NCBI RefSeq assembly: GCF_040183065.1
Contig: NC_091125.1
Span: 118,282,121 to 118,346,120 of the forward strand
Source: Periplaneta americana
Lineage: Eukaryota; Arthropoda; Insecta; Blattodea; Blattidae
DNA length: 64,000 nucleotides
Reading direction: 5' to 3'
The position numbers and the translations under genes were made by a program. Positions within the stretch are counted from its first letter, which is position 1, and every line of letters begins with the position of its first letter. The notes beneath the pieces were generated by a model. It had not been told where the DNA came from, searched no databases, and saw nothing but the letters and a program-made list of their open reading frames with translations. Positions 12,901 through 23,500 of the stretch are shown piece after piece.

Positions 12901-14215
12901 TAGCATACAAAACAAGGTTAATATTATTATTCAGGAGACTTAATTTGTAGTAGGCATTGCCGATAGGTTCCACAATCATTTGTTTAAGAGAGCTTGTTTA
13001 CTGAAAAGTGAAGTCGACTATGGCACTTTTAAGAGGCACATACACTGAAATTCTTCCTTCTAATAAATATACAACTACAGAAAATAAACTAGAAATATTC
13101 TCTTCACTTTCATAGTAGCACACACTTAAAACGGAAGTGTATTGTATGTGCATGTTGAATTATATTATTGCAGGCTGCTATCTTACCGATGGCCATAGGA
13201 TAGTGAGTAAGATGGCCCAAATCGTACAGTAGCCACAGGAGCTCCTGTTGCAAAAGGGCTACTTCCATCGCGTCACTTGTCGCACTCAAACTGGGATTGA
13301 TAGCAGACACCAAAGCTGCCACCTCCATAGGTCTCGTACAAATCACGGGGCATCCGTTTACATACAACCATGATCTTGAACCCATTCCAGGACCTACTGG
13401 TTGACCGCGCTTGTCTTCGTTTCCTTTTCCTATAATAAGAACAAGACATTAAGGGCTATAGCCTAAATACAGTTCATGACAAGTTATATTTCCATGCATA
13501 ACAATGTTTGGAGCACATAATTAGGATACTATAAAATAAACGTACCGTGCCATGTGACTTCGGCTGTTTCTGATCCTCCTTCTCCAAACACGACCCATGC
13601 ATGATCTTCTGACAACGCCAGATGGACATCTCGATAGCCAAGAACTTGACAGCCTGCTACTACTGCAAATGCCACTCCAAAACAATCCAGTTTGTTTCCT
13701 ATATAAAATGTAAAAATGAATTATTAATTATAATTCTTAATTTCTCGTACTCAGTATCTCTCAATCAAAATATTTATAACAGCTGCTTTAGGCCTACCTG
13801 TCAAATAACTATAGAGACTCTGTAGATGTGCCCTATCTTTGTAGTAACTCCTTGTCAGAGAATTCCAGACCACATCAGATACCTTTTTGACAAGCTCTCT
13901 TGTGGCGTACTTACTGCCGCTGTATTGTGTCAAGTCTACAGCACCTTTTATTATAGCGTGAAACTTAGAATATAACGCTTCAGCAATATGATATTCAACA
14001 GCGGGGAGCTTGGGTTCACCCAACGTGTCCGTTTCCTTCTGCAGAGTGAACGTTCTGTTACATGTCAACGAATTCTCGACTGCCCCAACAACGATAGATA
14101 ACAGCGCTAAGTCAGGTTCAGATGAACTTTCTAATTGTTGCTTAAATAATCTCACAATAGACGGAATATCCTCTAGCGGGAAATGTTGCCGATCAACTTC
14201 TCGAAACCCCGCCAT
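9459..14215 (-). CDS. MEN1: Menin (six coding exons, complete frame)
   Basis: Menin is a nuclear scaffold protein that tethers MLL/trithorax-type histone H3K4 methyltransferases and factors such as JunD to chromatin. Coding exons on the minus strand are 14215-13798, 13698-13546, 13429-13187, 12897-12690, 11695-11193 and 9985-9459. All introns are GT-AG and the spliced length is 2052 nt, giving 683 codons plus TAG. Landmarks compared with vertebrate menin: the RELVKKVSD block (exon 1), [12 protein letters not shown] (exon 2), WLLYDLGHL and YPMAIG (exon 3), [13 protein letters not shown] (exon 4), DDEEIYKEF and [20 protein letters not shown] (exon 5). The C-terminal [10 protein letters not shown]...[10 protein letters not shown] helix lies at about residues 628-657 and is followed by a basic AKRARRD tail, a likely nuclear signal. 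It is longer than human menin (about 610 aa) because of low-complexity linkers in exons 5-6. The start is the first Met of the conserved N-terminus. Confidence 0.95.
10088..10159 (-). repeat. tRNA-like SINE head in menin intron 5
   Basis: On the minus strand it shows an A box-like GTGGTCTAGTGATT and, about 45 bases on, a B box-like GAGTTCAAATC. Spacing and order fit a tRNA-derived SINE promoter. No downstream SINE body was defined. Confidence 0.5.
10565..11105 (-). pseudogene. hAT-type transposase fossil in menin intron 5
   Basis: The minus-strand frame contains [20 protein letters not shown] and FRFAPITS. In a frame shifted by one base this continues as CDVERSF-type sequence, which resembles the C-terminal region found in CGGBP1/hAT-derived proteins (pattern FAPITSCDVERSFSQYK). 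Upstream pieces on the same strand are also open but carry stops and shifts. Interpretation: a decayed hAT-derived transposase fragment lying within the menin intron and in the same orientation as menin. Family assignment comes from remembered motif similarity only. Confidence 0.55.
11193..11695 (-). CDS. MEN1: Menin coding exon 5
   Basis: Acceptor TTGACAG|GTACAAC, donor GAAG|GTAAG. Starts with [20 protein letters not shown], then [20 protein letters not shown] and [13 protein letters not shown]. The second half is an acidic, Glu/Asp/Asn-rich linker of low conservation. An alternative donor (ACT|GTAAG) lies 14 bases earlier but would break the frame into exon 6. Confidence 0.9.
12690..12897 (-). 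CDS. MEN1: Menin coding exon 4
   Basis: Acceptor GCTACAG|GAAAC, donor ACT|GTGAG. Encodes [15 protein letters not shown], then the TPR-like helices containing [12 protein letters not shown] and [15 protein letters not shown]. Confidence 0.92.
13187..13429 (-). CDS. MEN1: Menin coding exon 3
   Basis: Acceptor TTATAG|GAAAA, donor ATCG|GTAAG. Encodes [11 protein letters not shown]...[10 protein letters not shown]...[13 protein letters not shown]...[19 protein letters not shown]. It starts upstream of the internal Met at 13385. Confidence 0.93.
13546..13698 (-). CDS. MEN1: Menin coding exon 2
   Basis: Acceptor ATATAG|GAAAC, donor CACG|GTACG. Encodes the conserved block [13 protein letters not shown]...[16 protein letters not shown]...ETAEVTWHG. 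Phase 1 at both ends, so it joins cleanly to its neighbours. Confidence 0.93.
13798..14215 (-). CDS. MEN1: Menin coding exon 1
   Basis: Encodes residues 1-139, including [20 protein letters not shown] and [18 protein letters not shown]. The donor is CAG|GTAGGC at 13798/13797, and the exon ends after one base of a Gly codon. The following intron is only 99 bp. Confidence 0.93.
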
Positions 14216-14438
14216 GTCGCAGCTAAGCTACATTGTTGGTCAGCGCTACACCGGCCATTATTGAATTCTCTTTCGATAACGTTTTGGTAATACTTCAAAG
14301 AAATTGTAATTGCCTTTAAAATTAAATATGTAGTAGTTAATAATTTGTGTAATTTTGTTTATTTTTATGTTTCATTTACATTCAAAATTACGTAAAAGGT
14401 GATGAAGGAGTCTTTTTGAGAACGAGAGTACAGTAATC
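14216..14438. promoter_or_regulatory. Head-to-head menin/CLPTM1 intergenic promoter
   Basis: The menin ATG (minus, 14215) and the CLPTM1 ATG (plus, 14439) are separated by 223 bp, which must hold both 5' UTRs and core promoters. I see no convincing TATA box at a standard distance from either start. This fits a shared TATA-less, housekeeping-type bidirectional promoter. Transcription start sites cannot be placed from sequence alone. Confidence 0.7.
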
Positions 14439-14549
14439 ATGGCTGACGACAGGGAGACAGTAAATCAGGAAGAGTGTGATGAACAAATTGACACAGTAGA
14501 TGCGAGCGAGGAAAATGTTGTCGAAGGACCAGAAGGAGGGGAAAATGAT
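14439..14549 (+). CDS. CLPTM1: CLPTM1 coding exon 1
   Basis: Encodes residues 1-37, an acidic soluble N-terminus (MADDRETVNQEE...GGEND). Start context is ATCATGG and the donor is GAT|GTAAGA. Phase 0. Confidence 0.88.
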
Positions 14550-17500
14550 GTAAGAATTTTGGATATAAGTTTTATATCGGCTTTGATTATTTACTTAATT
14601 TGATATTTGTTTAAACATTGGTTCGCTAGGCTTGAATGGTCATGAGGGCATGACTAATCCTAGGGGGGAAAACATCAGAAATAGGTCATTGACTATCCTG
14701 GAAAAGTTGTGTCACACAGTAACTAAATTGTTTTTGAATTAAACATTATGACAACCTCAGTGAAACTTAGTTACATATACAAATTATATTATTGCGTTGG
14801 TAGTTTTCATTTTTATTAGACCTAAAAGATTAAAATGAGTACTTCATATTTTTTTTTTTAAGTTTTCTATAAGTTATAGCTTATATATATGATTTCAGCT
14901 TGCAGCTCGAATTGCACAAGAACGGGAGAGATACCAACCAACAAGAATGGAATCATTTTTCGCAATCACCAAAACCTTGATTATTAGAGGTCTCATCATC
15001 TATTTCATAACCTCGTTTTTCCGCCGGCCAGCACCAACGGAGCCTGGTCCTGGTGGTGTTGTTCCTACCAAAGTGCCAGCTTTTAATATATTTGAAAATG
15101 GAACTGTTATGGTAAATACTCTTAAATACTTCAACATCTTTGAATGGATGTATGATTAAGGCTGTAGTGTCCAGTGAGGACGTTTAGAGATATGTAAAGA
15201 GCTAGGCCTATGGCCTATTCTTGACCTTTCTCCCCACTTAGCGTAAATTTCAGTAGATTCTGTACGAGACGGACACATGGTGTTCTTGGATAAAAAATTT
15301 CCAAAAAGGATAATGTTTAAAATATGAGGATTTATAGAGTATAATGGTAATTTTGTTTTACTGAAAACTGAAAAATATAAGCTGAAAAATAGGAAAAAGT
15401 GGCCATACAATTGACCTATAACCCATATAGGTAATTATCCTATCTCTTTATCTAACCCACTCTAACTTGTCACAATTCTCGACCTCCTGTCACTTAGGTA
15501 TCCCCTCATCTAATCAAAATGTGCCACAGGCCTCAGTCTCCTATCACTCAGCTATCCCTTCTTGTAACTCATTCTAATATTGTCACATTTCTTAGCCTCC
15601 TCTTACTTAGTTATTGGCGCATGTGCCCACGTCGTGCAGAATACCAAAATTTTATAGTCACCCTTCATTACGAAACTAGTGTGAATAAAAGTGCAGGAAT
15701 TTGTACGTTCTTAAGATCTGCTTGAAATGCTCAGAACAAAATAATTTGTAAATGGGGCTAATTATGTAGTCTACACTGTTGACTGCGAGCCATATAGACT
15801 ATTAAGATACATCTCATGCACAGGACAATTTTCAGCTTATTTCGACGATCCATGTTGACAAAAATTCTCTCAGTAAAAATGTTGTAACATATAGCGTTTT
15901 TAAATTGTTATATTTGATTACAAATTCCGGCAGTGTCCATGTCTGTAACTATACGTGAAGCATATTGTCTCTGTTTTAAATATTTGAGGGTTTCTGTACA
16001 AGACGAGCACATGTTTATTTTCGGATGAAAAAAAATTGCTTGAAATAAGTGGTGCATGATTTTTTAAAGTACAGTAGAAGCCCAATAAAGCGCAGTCCGA
16101 CACACCATGGACTCAGATATAATACGGTGAAAATTATGTTCGCGAGAAAAAACATTATCATACAAATTTTAATTATAGAAATAAAGTGAATTAGTCTGCA
16201 TAGAAAGTCTCTGCATTACAATTTATCACTAACCCTATCTCTAGGTCAGAGGGAATCCTATACCGTTATCAGTCCCATATTACTGTAATTCTGCATGACT
16301 AAATGTTTTCATTTTGTAAACTGTAAGAAATTCTTAATAGTCTAGGATAAGTTAAGTGTAAAATATGGAAAATTAACTCTACAGCTGCCGATTTTGACTA
16401 TATTTCTCAGAAAACTCTCTTCACATACCGGTAGTGTTAAATTTTTAGGCCCACGTCTTAAAACAACTGAAGAAAACAACCCTCATCCTCTTGTCCACAT
16501 GTGTAAAGTTTAATCACACAGCACATTCACGTAATATTGAGTTTCGAATTCAATCCACTTGTGACAACTCAGCAAAGAAAAGCATATCATTTTATGAAGT
16601 GATAATTCAAAATAATTGATTGTATAAAAACAGGGAGTCAAAGGCAGGTTTATTGCGTGAGAGTGTGTTCCAAAAGAAGCAATTAGAGATGGATGAAAAA
16701 ACAAGACAAATTTAGAAATCTTGTCACTCTGCAAGTTAATTTTCGATATATCGAGGTTAAGCTATATCGGAGGGATGACGTATGTCTCCCAACAACTGCA
16801 TTATATCGGACCTCTACTGCAGTATTGTATTTAGAATACCATATGAGGATTTATAGAATATAAAAATAGGTAAAAAAAATAGGAAAACGTGATGATGCAA
16901 TATAACCTGTATGTCATTAACTATCCCTTTACCAAACCCACTCTAACCTTGTCACAGTCCTCATCTCTTGTCACTTAGCTGTTCTCTCATCTAACCCACT
17001 CTAACCTTATCACAATCCTCGACCTCCTGAATTAGCTATTCCTTGATTTAGCTCATTCAAAATGTGGATAATTAGCTAAGGACTGCCGGTCTGCTACAAG
17101 TTATGTGACAAGCTTAGTGGGTTAGTTGAGGGGATATCTAAGTGACATGAGGTCGAGGAATATGTGAAAATATTTCAGTGATTTAAGATCCTCGGCCTCA
17201 CATCACTCTTAGATAACCCCTCAACTAACCCATTAACCTTGTCACATACCTTGTAAAGGATTGGTGGTTTCTTGCGAATTACCAAAATTTGTTTCAGTCC
17301 TCAGCTTTCACCTAATTCTCTTTAATCTTGTCACTGACCTCGATGTCTTGACTTAGATATGAAGAGTCCACTGCAAGAATGATGGATGTCATTTGGAATA
17401 CATTTTGCAGGAGAAGCAATTGAAAGTTTGAAATAATTAGCGCTCAAAGCTTAACTGTGATTTTCTGATCATTACTGGACAATGACTATCAGTGTTAATG

Positions 17501-20500
17501 GCATATAACTCTGTATGTACATTCTATATGTCTTAAGCTATGCTTTGACAGTCTTGGTTCATTTTCGACAAGAAAGTGACATCCAGCATTCTTGCAGTGG
17601 ACTCTTCATATCCCTTCATCTAGCCCATTCAAAATTTGTCATAGTTCTCAGCTTCCTGTCACTTATCTGTCCCTTCATCTAACCCTAATCTTATCACAGT
17701 AGTCAGTCTCATTACGTAGCTTTTGGGACATGTGTCCATGTTGTGCAGAATATATAATATTTGTGCAAAAGTAGTAACTCAAATGCAGAAAAATTGTATT
17801 TGTGCATTTTTCCTTCATTTCATGTTTTTGTATATTTGAGACCCAGACGTAGTAAGTACTTAACAACCTACAAAAAAGATCGGATTTGGACCTGACAGAT
17901 TCCCTGATATTTGTGGTAGAAAAAATGACCGTGTATATGTGTCATATTTCAAACTGTATTCGCGTTTCAGTGTAATTAAAGTCACCCAGTTAAGTTAAAC
18001 TTTGTAAGTTACAGAATTATCATATGCCTGTCTTAAAGAACGAAGTTTTGCTTGTGTACATGTGTGTAAGTGATTTTACTTGCCTGTTTTTTTTTTTCTT
18101 TTTTTTTTTTTTCCACCTGCCCAGTAATTATTTATATTAGGAATATAATATAATATAATGGTGATTACTTTCACGTATTAATATTGAACTAAGTTTATAA
18201 ATACTAAATACTAGTTTCAGCTTGGGAGCCCTCTTCAGAACTAAGTGATATAGTGTTAAAAGTTGTGTAATCAAGATGTATACTGTAGTTATTTATAACT
18301 TCTCCAGTACTCCTCCTAAGAATTGGGATTAAAAATACTCACATATTATTAGAACAATATGTAAAAATTTTTGTTTGTTAAATTCCCTATAATTTTGAAC
18401 ATTTGTGAAATATATTTGCTATTGTAATCTCGCAACATTTGAATACACTTCATCAAGGAAACATGAAACTTCTGTTCGTTCTATAAAGGTTACACCATGT
18501 AATAATTATAAAAAGAAAGCATACAGAAAATTGCTGATAGATGCATTGGAACAGTATAAAATTGTAGTCTACCAGTAATGGTAAAGGAATGATTCAGGTA
18601 TAATAATGTAAGTTGTGAACACCTTTGTAAAATCGAACAGTTATGAGTGTATTTTACATCATTATGATATGAGACATAGAAATGTCATTAAGAAATGTTT
18701 GTGCATACCTTTACTAATTGAAATACATGCACTGAAAAATTTGCTTTTGGTAAACCACCTGTCCATCTGCTCTATATCCATTTAACTTTATGCTGATTAG
18801 TCAGTCCTTCGGTATAAAAACTTTATTTTTACACACAAAAATTAGTGTCAAAAAATGTATCACGTATTCTTTTTTTACCTGCAAATAAAGTGAGCAGAAT
18901 ATTATAACTAAAATTAAATTTAAAAAAACATCTACCAGAAGTTAATCAGACAATGTTACTACGAATCATTACATTATACAGTAAAGGAGGCAAGACCCAT
19001 CCTGTGACCTTATCATGTGCCATAGCTATATCACCAATGGGTATGGAGGGGGAAGATAAGATTTAGTGTGAGTTGAACTTCCGTGTCAGTAGATTCGTAT
19101 AATATCCTGAAATAAACTCTCTTTCTGATAGCTCATTCTTTCCCTTCTCACTTAGCGCACATGTCAGATCTTGCCTTCTCATATATATAACTAATATAAA
19201 TTCGTGAAAAAATTAATTACATTTGATACTTAAACTCTGCGGAGCCAGAAACAAAATTTGGGCCACCTCATTTTACTAAGTTCCAGATACAACGCATTGC
19301 GCATGTGCAGTAAAGAAGAGCGCCGAAATGTATGCTACTTGTGGAAGTCTTGTGAAGCTTGTTGCCTACATAGAGGAGGACTGCTACCAAGACTTGGCCC
19401 ATTTTTTAATTCCGTACTACGAAAAACCTACCTTACAGTGAATGTTGAAAGTGTCATCCTTCTGCTTGTATACAGGCTTGAGATCGCAAGATTATGTTGT
19501 TGCTCGTCTAAGTTCATCAACTGAAATTCTTCTTATTTCATTCATGCTCAATATTAGCCTAGAGTTCCTCATGCAAGACACTTTTGCTGGGTTGCAAGAA
19601 AGCATTTATAGGTTCGTTAACGCTATTGGTCCTATAACTGTTCATTTAGCGTCAGTAAGCGTTGCAAGAACGACCTTTAAAGCTATTGGTTCGTTAAAGC
19701 AGTCTGTAAACTATAGGTCGAAAATCGGAGCTGTAAACTGTTAACGAATTGTTAGCCGCCATATTGTACATATATTGCTTGTTTTTGTATTTGACAATAT
19801 TAAATAATTTCGTAGATATGTTATCATCAGAAACAGGTATCGGTAAGTAAAATGTAATATACATATCACAATGAACTCGAGATTCATGTATGTATAGGAA
19901 AAGTTTTGTGAATAAAACAATTTTATTACTATTATAGAATCGTCTGACGTAAAGGTTATGTTTGGTATGGTACGACATCTACCAAGACCAAGAATACTGA
20001 AAGACAGATCAAATTCTCTAGAAGAATACGATAATATTGATTTTAAGGTTAGATTTAGATTATCGAAAAGACATTCATGGCTCTCTTGCATGAAATAGGG
20101 CATCATATTGGAAAACAAATCGCACGCAGTAAGACAGTATCAGCAAGTAACAGCTGTTGACTGTCTTGCGCTATTACGCTATAGGAGCGTTTCAGAATGT
20201 GATAGTGGATCATATTCATGTTTATAAATCTACAGTTTGTAGAATAATAAGACGTGTGACTGCATTGCAAGAATGAGAGAACAATACATTACTATGCCTC
20301 AAGGAAATTCTGTACAAACAGTAAAACAGGATTTCTTCTCAATTTGCAATTTTCGCAACGTTATTGGTGCATAGACTGTAGCCATATGAAAATTCAAAGC
20401 CCTAGTGGACACTTGAATGAGATGTATCACCGAAACAGGAGGGGTTACTTCTCTATCAATCTGTACCAAGAATTGTTGTATGTTGACCTAGGTCAGTATT

Positions 20501-23500
20501 TGATGCCTGTCTTGTGCAAAGTTTGAAAACAATGACTATCCAAAAACACAATATTACCATAGCGACACGCACGTATAATAAGCAAATTATTTGCGCCGGC
20601 TACGATGGCTCTGTCATTTTGAATCTTTTCCGTTTAAAGATGGAATAGGTAACAGATCGTTAAATATCACATTTGCAACGACCTATACTTTAAAGACTGG
20701 AATAGTTTAAAGGTCCGTTACTTAACGAGAGAATAGCAATTTATGGAACAGGTTTCTTGCAACCCAGAATTTTGTCTTTCAAACTACCCCATAAATAAAA
20801 ATCACAAGTTAAATAGGGAGAGCACAATGGCCACAAACGAGCACTAATTACTGTATCATCGAACACCACCTTTATTTTACGTAATAATGATTCTTGAGCT
20901 GTATGTGCGGTTGCAGAATCCTGTTGAAACCAAACATACAGTTTTTCCTTTGCTGTCAAATGCTGAAGAAATGCGTTAAGATTAGTGTTTGATACCAGTC
21001 CACATTTATTGTGTATCATGATAAAATATTGGACCTAGACGGACACCGATTTCATCTAGTTTTTCCTCTGTTAAAACTGTTTGTGTTTGGGAGTGTTTTT
21101 GTGTCCAACACAACCTGTCGTTTCATATATTATCACTAGTCTTTTTATAGAACTTTTTGAAGAGGGCATTGCATTGGGATAAGTCTCAATAAACTCTCTT
21201 CGAGCAGAACTCTTTTTAAAGTAGCACAGTAAAATGCTGCATCATTTTGAATACAGTTCTTGTGTCCTTGAACTGTCCTAATATAACAGATTTCAGTGTG
21301 AAGGGGAATAGATTAGGGAAGATTGCATAACTTGACTGTGGACCAATGCAGTGTCTTTTCCCCAGGATGTATAATCTATATGCGACAGGTATATGTTTTA
21401 ATGACTGTGTCTGTTTTTTAAATAACAGTTACAGAATACACCATAAATAATATTCTTTGCATTATAAAGAAATCGAATTGTTGCACAATATGTAAAATGT
21501 GTAATGAGAAAGTATGTATCGCCTTTTTTACACTCAGCTTTCTTTCCAATATATCAATACTTCCTTCACTCATTATACGAGGCGCATCCAGAAAGTAAGT
21601 TTCCCGATTATTTCCCCTTGAAAGTAAACGTAATTAGCCGTGTCAGTTTCGCATGCGTAACAGATCTATGACGTATCAATCATATGCCAGCCGGACAGGT
21701 CCTGCCGGGTGCCAGTAGCGTGGCAGCAGTGGTCCGAAATGGAAGCTCTTATTCCTTCTCCCGCCACCTGCGAGGTTCGGTCGGTGATAAAGTTCTTTAA
21801 TGCACAAACCATTGCGCCAATTGAAACTCATCGGCAGCTCTGTCAGGTCTATGGGCTGAACATCATGAGTAAGGAGATGGTGCGTCACTGGTGTAGGCAG
21901 TTTTCCAAAGGTCGTCAAAGTGTCCATGATGAAGAGCGCAGTGGGCGACCGTCCCTCATCAATGATGATCGTGTTGAGTTGGTGCGGCATTGCATCATGG
22001 AGAACCGTCAATTCACGATTACGGAGCTGAGCAGCCATTTTCCGCAGATATCGCGATCCTTGTTGCATGAGATTGTCACTAAGCACCTGCTGTTCAAAAA
22101 AGTGTGTGCCAGGTGGGTGCCGAAAAACCTGACACCCGAACACAAAATGCAACATTTAGGAGCAGCACTGACATTTCTGCAACAGTATCATGATGATGGC
22201 GACGAGTTCCTCGACAGGATCGTCACGGGCGATGAGATTTGGATTTCGCACTTCACCCCGGAAACCAAGCAGCAATCAATGCATTGGCGGCATAGTGGAT
22301 CTCCGGTCAGGACGAAATTCAAACAGACACTGTTGGTAAGGAAAGTGATGTGCACAGTGTTCTGGGACAGGAAGGGCATTCTGCTCATTGACTTCCTTCC
22401 AAGAGGTGAAACAGTGAACGCTGACTGTTACTGTGAAACACTGCGAAAATTGCGACGTGCCATTCAAAACAAGAGGCGTGGAATGCTTACTGCAGGTGTT
22501 GTGCTCCTCCATGACAGTGCTCGTCCACATACGACTCGGCGCACAGCAGCTGTTTTGACGGAATTTGGCTGGGAGTTGTTTGATCATCCACCCTACAGTC
22601 CTGATCTTGCTTCCAGCGATTTTCACGTTTTCTTGCACCTCAAGAAATTCCTGTCCTCCGGTGAGCATTTTGGCAACAACGAAGAGCTGAAGACGTCTGT
22701 CACATGCTGGTTCCATTCACAGGTGGCAGAGTTCTACGACAGAGGGATACAAAAGTTGATCCCATGATACGACAAGTGTCTCAATTCTGATGGTGGCTAT
22801 GTTGAAAAATAGCTGAAACATTGCTGTGCCTGTTGCCAATAAATGTTTTCCTGAAAGTATGTGTTCTTTTTTTTTTTAAAAAATAGGGAAACTTTCTTTC
22901 TGGATGCGCCTCGTACATCGTGTTTAAAAATGAATATCTGGGTTTTAAGGCTTTGTAGTATTTATTTCATTTAACGTACAGTTATAAATAATACATGAAA
23001 TGAAAGAGCAACTCAAACAGTTTTGTATGCACGCATGCGCATGCACTGTTTCCTCTATCTGCTGTTAGAAAGTGCGTTGAACAAGTGAGTCTTTCATGCA
23101 TAGCCCCAAGAAATCTGTTCGGAAGGCTAGTCGTGAATTAGCAATTCCAGCAACATCTGTGTGGAGAATTTTAAGGAGACACTTACAACTACATCCTTAT
23201 CGTTTGCAGTTTCTAATTTAACTAACAATACTAAAGTTTTTAAATAAAAAGGTAAACAAATTAATAAAGGAGTAGGAAAAATAATTCAACAAGCTCTACA
23301 GACTACAGTTTACGTGCCAACTTTGCAACTGCAATGTTACAGCATGACGATGAAGATTTTCTGGATCTTGTCGTCTTCAGTGATGAATCGACATTTCACC
23401 TAAATGACTCTGTGAACCAGAGAACTTTATTTGGCAGCAAGATGGCGTGGCGCCTCACTGGCATATGGAAGTACACGATTGGTTAAACGACATTGTACCC

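Larger units (their letters stand above)
15230..17770. repeat. Degenerate tandem duplication containing a ~58-bp minisatellite
   Basis: Block 1 (about 15230-15650) and block 2 (about 15980-17770) share, in the same order, a CTGTACRAGACG motif, TATGAGGATTTATAGA, several units of the type TCTAACCCACTCTAACC...TCACTTAGCTATC of about 58 bp, and a final ...GTGCAGAATA motif. Part of block 2 (about 17095-17165) carries the 58-bp unit in inverted orientation. Block 2 is longer mainly because MITEs inserted at 16072-16822 and 17360-17608. No coding potential. Confidence 0.7.

Noticed and set aside
21676..22155. 159-codon minus-strand frame, with another at 22276-22716
   Set aside because: Shadows of the mariner transposase on the opposite strand.
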